From UBA8437 sp003445035 (lineage in GTDB: Bacteria > Planctomycetota > Planctomycetia > Planctomycetales > Planctomycetaceae): a DNA stretch of 6,765 bases. Location: assembly GCA_937901285.1 (NCBI GenBank), contig CALCHI010000522.1, positions 1 through 6,765 of the forward strand. The letters are read 5' to 3'. The notes beneath the pieces were generated by a model. That model did no database searches. It was not told the DNA's origin and worked only from the letters and a program-made list of their open reading frames with translations. Positions 1 to 4,656 of this stretch are shown one piece after another (within the stretch, counting starts at the first letter, position 1; each line of letters starts with the position of its first letter). Both the position numbers and the translations under genes were made by a program.

Positions 1-375
1 TCATCCAAAAGTCCGTGTCAGAATCGCGACGGCCGAGTTGTCCGGCCCCGTCGTGTGTGCTGCTCACTTCGTTGTGTGGCGATCAGCAGGTGGGACGGAA
101 CGGGGTTGCCTCGGTGTGGTTCGCAGGTGAGTGATGGGGGTTCAGCGGCGGGTGGGCCGATTGGAGTCCGATCCGGACCCCGCCCGGCAGCATTCAATGG
201 CCGAAAGCCGTTGCGGGTTGTCTGTTCGACTGCACCGCGGATTTCACCATGAGACGCGTCCGCGGAATACGCGTTGAGAGGGAGAATGAGAGCGCGAGAA
301 CGCACCGAAGTCGATTGTCACGGCTGGACACGGCCGAGGCAATGACAGAACCGGTTTCGGGGTCCACCAAGAAAA
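1..375. other. Stretch without a supportable gene
   Basis: No coding region here can be defended. Open frames exist on both strands over the same bases (a GTG-started minus frame at 18-305 and a plus frame at 55-252), as expected of GC-rich DNA. Neither shows a signal peptide, a recognisable domain or a clear ribosome binding site. The stretch lies downstream of the terminator that ends the minus-strand block. It holds two CCGCGGA copies 25 bp apart (from 235 and from 260) and two ACGCGT palindromes (254-259 and 269-274), which may be chance in this composition. Confidence 0.5.
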
Positions 376-411
376 CAGGACCGGCTCACCAAAGGCTGTG
401 AGCCGGTCCTG
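376..411 (-). terminator. Intrinsic terminator ending the minus-strand block
   Basis: A perfect 14-bp inverted repeat: CAGGACCGGCTCAC at 376-389 pairs with GTGAGCCGGTCCTG at 398-411 around an 8-base loop. Read on the minus strand, the stem is followed at once by TTTTCTTGG, a short U-rich tail. It begins 31 bases past the stop codon of the small lipoprotein at 443-658, as expected for a Rho-independent terminator of that gene and any co-transcribed genes upstream. On the plus strand there is no U tract, so it is directional. Confidence 0.88.
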
Positions 412-442
412 CGCATTCCGCAGTGGGAATCAGTGTCCGCGG

Positions 443-658
443 CTACTTGGTGCCGGGAGCCTTCTTGCCACCCGATTCGTCGCCCTTGGCAGCCTTCTCG
501 AGAGAAGGCTTGGCGTTCTCATCGACGACTTCGTCGGCAGATGGGTCGGCTGTCGGCGCAGGCATGTTGTCACCGGATTCGGTGGGGTTTCCCCCGCAGC
601 CGAGGCTGAATGTGGTCAGCAAGGCACCGCACAACATCGTTAGAAACAACTTCTTCAT
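443..658 (-). CDS. Small acidic lipoprotein, function unknown
   Basis: A 71-residue predicted lipoprotein. The N-terminus is Met-Lys-Lys, then a hydrophobic stretch (residues 4-19) ending in FSLGCGG, with Cys21 as the likely lipidated residue. The lipobox is imperfect, with Ser at -3 instead of Leu. The mature part is short, low in complexity and hydrophilic: acidic in the middle (DPSADEVVDENAK) and lysine/glycine-rich at the end, so it is probably disordered. I recognise no family. A start five codons upstream (673) gives MVTRKMKK and is possible, but no Shine-Dalgarno precedes it; the chosen start has GGTG nine bases upstream. It is the last gene of the block, 56 bases after the other small lipoprotein, and is followed by a strong terminator. 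It may be a small surface partner of the DUF1559 protein upstream; that is inference from position only. Confidence 0.72.
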   Translation of the reverse strand: MKKLFLTMLCGALLTTFSLGCGGNPTESGDNMPAPTADPSADEVVDENAKPSLEKAAKGDESGGKKAPGTK

Positions 659-714
659 TTTCCGTGTCACCATTCAATGTGAAAAAAAAGACCGCAGCAG
701 AACAGGACCGAGAG
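659..714 (-). other. Spacer between small lipoproteins with a T8 tract
   Basis: On the minus strand this 56-base spacer contains eight consecutive T (plus-strand A run at 682-689). No GC-rich hairpin precedes the run; the two CGGTC copies before it are in direct, not inverted, orientation. I therefore do not call a terminator, and the two lipoprotein genes can be co-transcribed. Confidence 0.45.
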
Positions 715-975
715 CTAGTTGCCTCCGGGTCCACCACCGGGAGGAGGACCACCACCCTTGGTCGGGGCCAGCGGATCGGCTTCGCCGCCTTCTCCCTGCA
801 TTTTCATCACGTCGTCACTGCCCATTCCGCCTTCCGTGTCGCCGGTGTTGTCGTCCTGCTGGATCGGGCTTCCGTCACCGCCGGGGTTTTCACCGCTGCT
901 GCCGGGGCCCGAGTCGCAGCCGATCGGAACTGCGGCCAATGCGGCGATCGTCATCCACGTCGTAAACCTCTTCAT
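715..975 (-). CDS. Small Gly/Pro-rich lipoprotein, function unknown
   Basis: An 86-residue predicted lipoprotein. The signal peptide starts MKRFTTW, has a hydrophobic core at about residues 8-18, and ends in VPIGCDSG with Cys20 as the lipidation site. Pro at -3 makes the lipobox unusual. The mature chain is Gly/Ser/Asp-rich, contains MGSDDVMKMQGEGG, and ends in a Gly/Pro run (KGGGPPPGGGPGGN), so it is likely unstructured. The frame stays open 14 codons further upstream, but GAGAGGA sits six bases before the ATG at 975 and the signal peptide begins there, so this start is preferred. It lies 128 bases downstream of DUF1559 protein A and 56 bases upstream of another small lipoprotein. Short lipoproteins next to DUF1559 genes are common in Planctomycetes. 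The function is unknown; a role at the surface with the pseudopilin is inferred from context. Confidence 0.78.
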   Translation of the reverse strand: MKRFTTWMTIAALAAVPIGCDSGPGSSGENPGGDGSPIQQDDNTGDTEGGMGSDDVMKMQGEGGEADPLAPTKGGGPPPGGGPGGN

Positions 976-981
976 CGTGCG

Positions 982-988
982 TCCTCTC
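982..988 (-). promoter_or_regulatory. Shine-Dalgarno fixing the start at 975
   Basis: GAGAGGA on the minus strand, six bases before the ATG. It supports the MKRF start over the upstream in-frame ATG at 1017. Confidence 0.75.
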
Positions 989-1071
989 AGTGATGTCATT
1001 GACCGAAGTCGTTCCAAGGAGCAAACCAGCCACCTATTGCAACAACTCCGATTCGCTTCGGCCAGCGTGTA

Positions 1072-1088
1072 TTCCCTGTTTCAGGGAA
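1072..1088. repeat. Intercistronic hairpin after DUF1559 A
   Basis: A perfect 7-bp inverted repeat, TTCCCTG (1072-1078) and CAGGGAA (1082-1088), with a 3-base loop. It lies 15 bases beyond the stop codon of DUF1559 protein A. On the minus strand no U-tract follows (next bases TACACG), so it is not a standard terminator. It could stabilise the upstream message or be an inefficient stop. Confidence 0.5.
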
Positions 1089-1103
1089 AAATGCGAGGTC
1101 GGG

Positions 1104-2069
1104 CTAGAACGGAGTTTCGGCCAGATCGTTCATGGAGATGGTGCACAACGACTTGAGGATCGACTGATCGACGTTCTCGTTGAGAAATCGGACGCTTCCG
1201 TCGGCGAACACCGCGTGAACTCCTCCATCGTGGCGGCTTCCGGCTCCCCAGGCGTAGGGGACGCCCTGTCCATGGTAGTCGTAGTTGATTCCGTACTGCA
1301 TCGGCAGGATCGGGTGCGTGTGCACGTACGCCTGGAGGTAGGGGCCGTAGGCCGCGTGGGTCTTCCGAAAAGGTGTTTCAATCAGCAGCAATGTGGTGGT
1401 GTGAGGATCCAGGATATCCTTCATCCGGGCTGCACCATTCTTGCCGAACGCGGTCTTGTTGTTGGCTCGATCGGCCCGGTAGGTGTTGACCTCGGCGTAT
1501 TCGTGGTTGCGGTGCACGAACCCGTAACTGACCCGGGTGCCACCGGTGATGGCGTACATGTTCCCGGTCAGGACCGAGCTGCCTCCTGCCACGTGGAATT
1601 CTTTCGTGTGCGGGTCATCGAAATTGGGATCCGAAGGGCAGCGAAAGATCGGCACCGCCAGCCCTTCGAGTACCGGCTGGCTGTCCCCGCCGCCGACCGA
1701 GTGCCAGTCGGCTTTTCCTGTCGCCCGGTTCCAGTCAATTTTCTGTGAGAGTGCGCCCTCTTCGACGTGAGGAAGCAGCATCAGGTAACCGGTGAAATTG
1801 CGGACCTGGCCCGTTGCGACATAACTCCTGGAGTGCCACTCACCACCGTTGATGTAGGAAGGGGGCAGGACCTTGTTGGTGTCGTTGTAGTTGAACAGGG
1901 CGAGGCCGATGTTCTTCAGGTTGGCGCGGCACTGTGTCTTGCGAGCCGCCTCGCGGGCCAGTTGGACCGCCGGTAGCAACAGGGCGATCAGGATCGCGAT
2001 GATCGCGATCACGACGAGCAACTCGACCATGGTGAAGCCACGGAGGGCTCGGGAGGGGCGGCGTGACAT
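1104..2069 (-). CDS. DUF1559 pseudopilin-like protein A
   Basis: A 321-residue member of the planctomycete DUF1559 family. A type IV prepilin-type leader (ALRG/FTMVE) places the peptidase cut at Gly11/Phe12, with Glu16 as the conserved +5 glutamate, followed by the usual hydrophobic helix to about residue 34 and the AREAAR...CRANLKNIGLALFNY segment. Further on are RCPSD, NFDDPH, RVSYGFVHR, KTAFGKNGAA, LLIETPFRK and QYGINYDY. Near the C-terminus is the H-x9-DG motif (His280, Asp290-Gly291, then SVRFL). By family knowledge it is exported, processed by a prepilin peptidase and assembled by a type II secretion/type IV pilus-like machine; no biochemical role is established. The ATG at 2069 is chosen because AGGA lies nine bases upstream and the leader begins there. 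It is a paralogue of the gene at 3123-4061. It follows the lipoprotein at 2162-2980 by 92 bases without a U-tailed terminator, so co-transcription is likely. Confidence 0.95.
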   Translation of the reverse strand: MSRRPSRALRGFTMVELLVVIAIIAILIALLLPAVQLAREAARKTQCRANLKNIGLALFNYNDTNKVLPPSYINGGEWHSRSYVATGQVRNFTGYLMLLPHVEEGALSQKIDWNRATGKADWHSVGGGDSQPVLEGLAVPIFRCPSDPNFDDPHTKEFHVAGGSSVLTGNMYAITGGTRVSYGFVHRNHEYAEVNTYRADRANNKTAFGKNGAARMKDILDPHTTTLLLIETPFRKTHAAYGPYLQAYVHTHPILPMQYGINYDYHGQGVPYAWGAGSRHDGGVHAVFADGSVRFLNENVDQSILKSLCTISMNDLAETPF

Positions 2070-2078
2070 CGAGAGAAT

Positions 2079-2082
2079 TCCT
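2079..2082 (-). promoter_or_regulatory. Shine-Dalgarno fixing the start at 2069
   Basis: AGGA on the minus strand with a nine-base spacer to the ATG. It rules in the short prepilin leader and argues against the 32-residue upstream extension, which is Gly/Pro/Arg-rich and unlike an export signal. Confidence 0.7.
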
Positions 2083-2161
2083 GGAATTGCCGGGAGGGTC
2101 GGCGACCGACCGGAACCCCCAGGCCGCCTGCCACCATCTTCCCAATTCGATCGACAGATCG

Positions 2162-2980
2162 TCAACAGCCGTCACCGGACGGTTTGGGATTGGCCGGGGG
2201 TTTTGCTGGCGGCTTGTCTTTGGATGAGGGGAGTTTTGACGAGAGGCTGAAATTGAAGTCGTTTTCTCCGGGCTTGACGAAATGGTGCAGGGTCGAGCTG
2301 ACGTTGTAGACCTCGCGAATCGTTTCCTCACCGTCAGCGTCGGTCCTGGAGATCACCACGCGATTGGGGCCAACCACGGCTCCGGGCCGCGTTTCGGTGA
2401 AGACCAGTTGGTAGCGTCCGTTCGGATCGGTGACGCCCCGGGCCGTCCCGCTTCTCTCGGCCTGGAACTCGATCTTCGCTCCGACCAGCGGGTTGCCGTT
2501 GAGCAGCACCAATCCGGTCACTTCGGCCAGCTCAGCCACTTCACCGATTCCCTTGGGCGTGGTCAGGTGAAAGCTGATCACGTTGTGGCCCTCGTGAACG
2601 GTCGTCTTCAGGATTGACTTGGTGTTGTAGATCGAAGGCAGGGGCTCTTCGGTGGGATCCTCGGAGTTGTTTCCGAACAAACCGACGCTGACCGAGTGTT
2701 CACCGACGGGGGCACCAGCGATCCGGCGGTTGAACTTCAGTTTGTAGTACCCGTTCTCGTCGGTTCCGGCCGAGCAGGTGCGCGACATCTTGTTGTTGAA
2801 GTCGATCTGGGCGCCGGCCAGGGGTTGTCCGTCGAGGGTGACCCAGCCGACGACCCGTCCCAGGGCGCGGCCATCCGGAGCCTTGAGCCGACGCGGGCCG
2901 TCGTCACCGCAGCCGGCGAGACCAGCGACCAGTGCCAGCAGGAGCGGTGTGACCAGCAGTCGGAACGAGAATTGAGCCAT
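2162..2980 (-). CDS. Two-repeat carboxypeptidase-regulatory-like lipoprotein
   Basis: A 272-residue lipoprotein. The signal peptide has a long hydrophobic core and a good lipobox, LAGC, with Cys24 lipidated and GDDG following. The mature part has two tandem copies of a beta-sandwich unit of the carboxypeptidase regulatory-like/transthyretin-like type. Copy 1 is at about 43-140 (GWVTLDGQPLAGAQIDF, then TDENGYYKLKF, then SIYNTKSILKTTVHEG). Copy 2 is at about 154-256 (GLVLLNGNPLVGAKIEF, then TDPNGRYQLVF, then EVYNVSSTLHHFVKPGEN). A Lys/Pro-rich tail (257-272) ends in a terminal Cys. The 'YN...ST...V..GEN' strand is typical of planctomycete lipoproteins of this kind. GGAG nine bases before the ATG at 2980 and the signal peptide fix the start; the frame opens 16 codons earlier. 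It lies between two DUF1559 genes. It is probably membrane-anchored and surface-facing with a binding or structural role; no catalytic residues are recognised. Confidence 0.9.
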   Translation of the reverse strand: MAQFSFRLLVTPLLLALVAGLAGCGDDGPRRLKAPDGRALGRVVGWVTLDGQPLAGAQIDFNNKMSRTCSAGTDENGYYKLKFNRRIAGAPVGEHSVSVGLFGNNSEDPTEEPLPSIYNTKSILKTTVHEGHNVISFHLTTPKGIGEVAELAEVTGLVLLNGNPLVGAKIEFQAERSGTARGVTDPNGRYQLVFTETRPGAVVGPNRVVISRTDADGEETIREVYNVSSTLHHFVKPGENDFNFSLSSKLPSSKDKPPAKPPANPKPSGDGC

Positions 2981-2989
2981 CGGGGAATG

Positions 2990-2993
2990 CTCC
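2990..2993 (-). promoter_or_regulatory. Shine-Dalgarno fixing the start at 2980
   Basis: GGAG on the minus strand with a nine-base spacer to the ATG, the same spacing as for both DUF1559 genes. It supports the MAQFSF start rather than the upstream ATG at 3028. Confidence 0.65.
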
Positions 2994-3041
2994 GAGATCG
3001 CGAGCCGGTGGTGCGTCACAACGGACACAACAAATCAAAGA

Positions 3042-3077
3042 CGCCGGGCACGGGCCGCGTGCGACCCGTGCCCGGCG
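3042..3077 (-). terminator. Intrinsic terminator after DUF1559 B
   Basis: A perfect 13-bp GC-rich stem: CGCCGGGCACGGG at 3042-3054 pairs with CCCGTGCCCGGCG at 3065-3077, with a 10-base loop. Read on the minus strand it is followed by TCTTTGATTTGTTGTG, a U-rich though interrupted tail. It starts 45 bases past the stop of the gene at 3123-4061 and so separates it, at least partly, from the lipoprotein gene that starts at 2980. Only about 60 bases remain for a separate promoter, and I see no convincing -10 element there, so the stop may be leaky. Confidence 0.8.
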
Positions 3078-3122
3078 GTAGCAGTCATCATCCATCTCAG
3101 ATGGTGCGACGAGATCCGGAGT

Positions 3123-4061
3123 CTAGAACGAATTCGGAATCTCGACCGCTTCACGTCCTTCGATGGTCGTCAACGCGTTGGTCAGGCCTCGGTCGGTCGA
3201 TTCGTTGACGAATGTGACACGACCATCTCCGAAGAGAATATGGCATCCGCCGTTGTGACGGCTGCCGGGGCCCCACGCGTAGGGACGACCTGAACCACGG
3301 TAGTCATAGTTGATACCGTACTGCCGTGGCAGGATGTTGTGGGTGTGCGTGTAGGCCTGCAGATACGGGCCATACGCACGCGACCACTTCCGGAACGGGG
3401 TTTCGATCAACAACATCGTCTGGGAGGCCCCATCGTTGATGTCGCTGAGCTTCGCCGCCCCGTTCTTGCCGAAGGCGGTCTTGTACCACGCGTAGTCCAT
3501 CCCGTAGCAGTTGTAGATGGCGTACTCGTGGTGACGGTGCACGAACCCGTAGCTGACGCGGCTCGAATTGTGGATGGTGTACATGTTCTGCCATCCGTAC
3601 GAGTGCGGGTCATCGAAGTTCGCGTCCGACGGGCAACGAAGCACGTCAAGCTTCTTGCCCTCGATCTGGAGCTGCCTTTGGCCACCCCCTCGACTTCGCC
3701 AGTCGGCCTGGCCGGTCGCGAAATTGAAGTCGATGGCGTTGTACAACGGCTGTTGGTCGATGTAGGGCAACAGAAGCAGGTAACCAGTGTGGTTCTTGAT
3801 CTGCCCGTAAGGCAGATATACGTAGCTGCGGACCTCGCCACCGTTGACGTACGACGCCGGGAACACGTTGTATGACTCGTGATAGTTCATCAAAGCCAGA
3901 CCAAGTTGCTTCATGTTGTTGCGGCACTGGCTGCGGCGAGCGGCCTCGCGGGCCTGCTGCACAGCCGGTAGCAGCAACGCAATGAGAATGGCGATGATCG
4001 CAATCACCACCAACAACTCGATGAGCGTGAAACCACGCTTTCTCGATTGCTGTTTCGACAT
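3123..4061 (-). CDS. DUF1559 pseudopilin-like protein B
   Basis: A 312-residue DUF1559 family protein and first gene of the minus-strand block. The prepilin-type leader is KRG/FTLIE, with cleavage predicted at Gly10/Phe11 and Glu15 at mature +5, followed by a hydrophobic helix to about residue 34 and the family segment QAREAARRSQCRNNMKQLG. It shares with protein A the blocks RCPSD, NFDDPH, RVSYGFVHR, KTAFGKNGAA, LLIETPFRK, AYGPYLQAY and QYGINYDY, and the H-x9-DG motif (His269, Asp279-Gly280). It differs by a shorter middle region after NFDDPH and a longer C-terminal tail. The ATG at 4061 is chosen over the long upstream frame (to 4244) because AAAGGA lies nine bases before it and the prepilin leader starts there. 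As known for the family, export and prepilin-peptidase processing are expected; the substrate or role is unknown. A strong terminator follows, and a possible promoter lies about 200 bases upstream. Confidence 0.95.
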   Translation of the reverse strand: MSKQQSRKRGFTLIELLVVIAIIAILIALLLPAVQQAREAARRSQCRNNMKQLGLALMNYHESYNVFPASYVNGGEVRSYVYLPYGQIKNHTGYLLLLPYIDQQPLYNAIDFNFATGQADWRSRGGGQRQLQIEGKKLDVLRCPSDANFDDPHSYGWQNMYTIHNSSRVSYGFVHRHHEYAIYNCYGMDYAWYKTAFGKNGAAKLSDINDGASQTMLLIETPFRKWSRAYGPYLQAYTHTHNILPRQYGINYDYRGSGRPYAWGPGSRHNGGCHILFGDGRVTFVNESTDRGLTNALTTIEGREAVEIPNSF

Positions 4062-4070
4062 TTGGACAAG

Positions 4071-4079
4071 TCCTTTCCT
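4071..4079 (-). promoter_or_regulatory. Shine-Dalgarno fixing the start at 4061, inside small dyads
   Basis: On the minus strand AGGAAAGGA precedes the ATG, the nearer AGGA with a nine-base spacer. It overlaps a small dyad, GGAC-tt-GTCC (4064-4073), and directly follows a 6-bp hairpin, GGTCTC/GAGACC (4080-4096). The arrangement could modulate translation, but the overlapping dyad has only a 2-base loop and is weak. Confidence 0.6.
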
Positions 4080-4108
4080 GGTCTCACAAGGAGACCGCAG
4101 AGAGTCGC

Positions 4109-4127
4109 AAAAAAAAATCTGATCAGA
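4109..4127 (-). promoter_or_regulatory. T9 tract after a dyad in the DUF1559 B leader
   Basis: On the minus strand the palindrome TCTGATCAGA (4118-4127) runs into nine T (4109-4117), about 50 bases before the DUF1559 B start. Just upstream, a bulged stem can form (GACTGAA with TTCA-tc-GTC). The layout resembles an attenuator, but the stems are AT-rich and weak and no anti-terminator partner was identified. Confidence 0.3.
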
Positions 4128-4261
4128 CGATGAAGTCCATTTCAGTCTTCCCGGGGTCATTGGGATCCGAGAAGACCAACTCCTGTGCCTGTGAGCGAGC
4201 TTGTCACACCCGCGCTCCCGCGAGGGGAGAATTGGCGTCATCAACTTGAGCGATGAACAAG

Positions 4262-4291
4262 ATTATGATGGAGATATCGTGAAGTCGTCAG
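4262..4291 (-). promoter_or_regulatory. Possible sigma70-like promoter for DUF1559 B
   Basis: Read on the minus strand, CTGACG (4286-4291) and CATAAT (4262-4267) lie 18 bases apart, matching TTGACA and TATAAT at 4/6 and 5/6 positions. This would give a leader of about 195 bases before the ATG at 4061. Planctomycete promoters are poorly defined, so this is a weak prediction. Confidence 0.3.
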
Positions 4292-4321
4292 GCCACGTCG
4301 CTTGTGGTGTCGGCCGATGAT

Positions 4322-4354
4322 CGTGAGATTCTCACGGAATGAAATCGAATGAAA
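4322..4354. promoter_or_regulatory. Operator-like palindrome with phased direct repeats
   Basis: CGTGAGA-T-TCTCACG (4322-4336) is a perfect palindrome with 7-bp arms. It abuts two exact GAATGAAA copies at 4337-4344 and 4347-4354, offset by 10 bp, one helical turn. The cluster lies about 30 bp upstream of the candidate -35 of DUF1559 B and about 300 bases upstream of the TPR gene, outside any called gene. The form suits a dimeric regulator; the identity of the regulator is unknown. Confidence 0.45.
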
Positions 4355-4588
4355 AACGGGCCGAACCGAACTGCTGCCGTGGGTTGTACTGACAGGCGGT
4401 CAACTGATTTCTTGTGCCCAAAACCACCCGGGACGCCGATGACATGTCAGAATGGTGTCCGAGGGTCGCTCTGTTGCCGCGTGATCAATCCGATTCGGCG
4501 AAAAGAACGCCGACGAGCAGATCACGCCGCACCCGGAGGTGGCGGTACTCTCCTTTCGATCAGACCGGATTGTGTTGAGTGAGTGCCC

Positions 4589-4612
4589 GGGATGGAGAGA
4601 ATCCTCCATCCC
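4589..4612. repeat. Hairpin or dyad upstream of the TPR gene
   Basis: GGGATGGAG (4589-4597) and CTCCATCCC (4604-4612) form a perfect 9-bp stem with a 6-base loop. No U-tract follows on either strand, so it is not an obvious terminator. It ends 44 bases before the ATG at 4657. A weak promoter-like pair, TTGAGT (4575-4580) and GAGAAT (4597-4602), overlaps it, so it may be either an operator over the promoter or a leader RNA structure. Confidence 0.5.
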
Positions 4613-4656
4613 ACAAAAGAACGTTCACCCACTATTGTGCCGCCAAGGCGAACATA

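Larger units (their letters stand above)
4062..4656. other. Divergent intergenic region, 595 bases
   Basis: This region separates the minus-strand DUF1559 block from the plus-strand TPR/FG-GAP gene, so promoters for both must lie in or overlap it. It contains the DUF1559 B leader with a T9 run, a promoter-like pair, a palindrome with adjacent direct repeats, and a hairpin next to the TPR gene, each listed separately. Small frames at 4349-4582 (plus) and 4400-4609 (minus) overlap each other on opposite strands and have no recognisable features; I do not call them genes. Confidence 0.65.

Noticed and set aside
235..274. Repeated CCGCGGA and ACGCGT motifs
   Set aside because: Short palindromic GC-rich words are expected often by chance in this composition and no further copies or context support a site.
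423..965. Plus-strand open frame of 180 codons
   Set aside because: Runs across both small lipoprotein genes and their spacer on the opposite strand; the translation is Arg/Ser-rich and lacks a signal peptide or domain.
990..1748. Plus-strand open frame of 252 codons over DUF1559 A
   Set aside because: It lies antisense to a convincing family gene, starts without a ribosome binding site and shows no domain; it is a GC-rich shadow.
1992..2010. Perfect palindrome with 9-bp arms, GATCGCGAT-G-ATCGCGATC
   Set aside because: It lies in the prepilin helix of DUF1559 A, where the repeated Ile-Ala-Ile-Ile-Ala-Ile codons create the dyad; the paralogue has a similar but imperfect version, so it is a coding effect.
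4062..4244. 61-residue N-terminal extension of DUF1559 B
   Set aside because: The extension is not hydrophobic and would bury the prepilin leader; a good Shine-Dalgarno precedes the internal ATG at 4061.
4349..4582. 77-codon cysteine-containing plus-strand frame in the divergent intergenic region
   Set aside because: Its start lies within the direct repeats, no good ribosome binding site precedes it, and an equally open frame lies antisense; not enough to call a gene.
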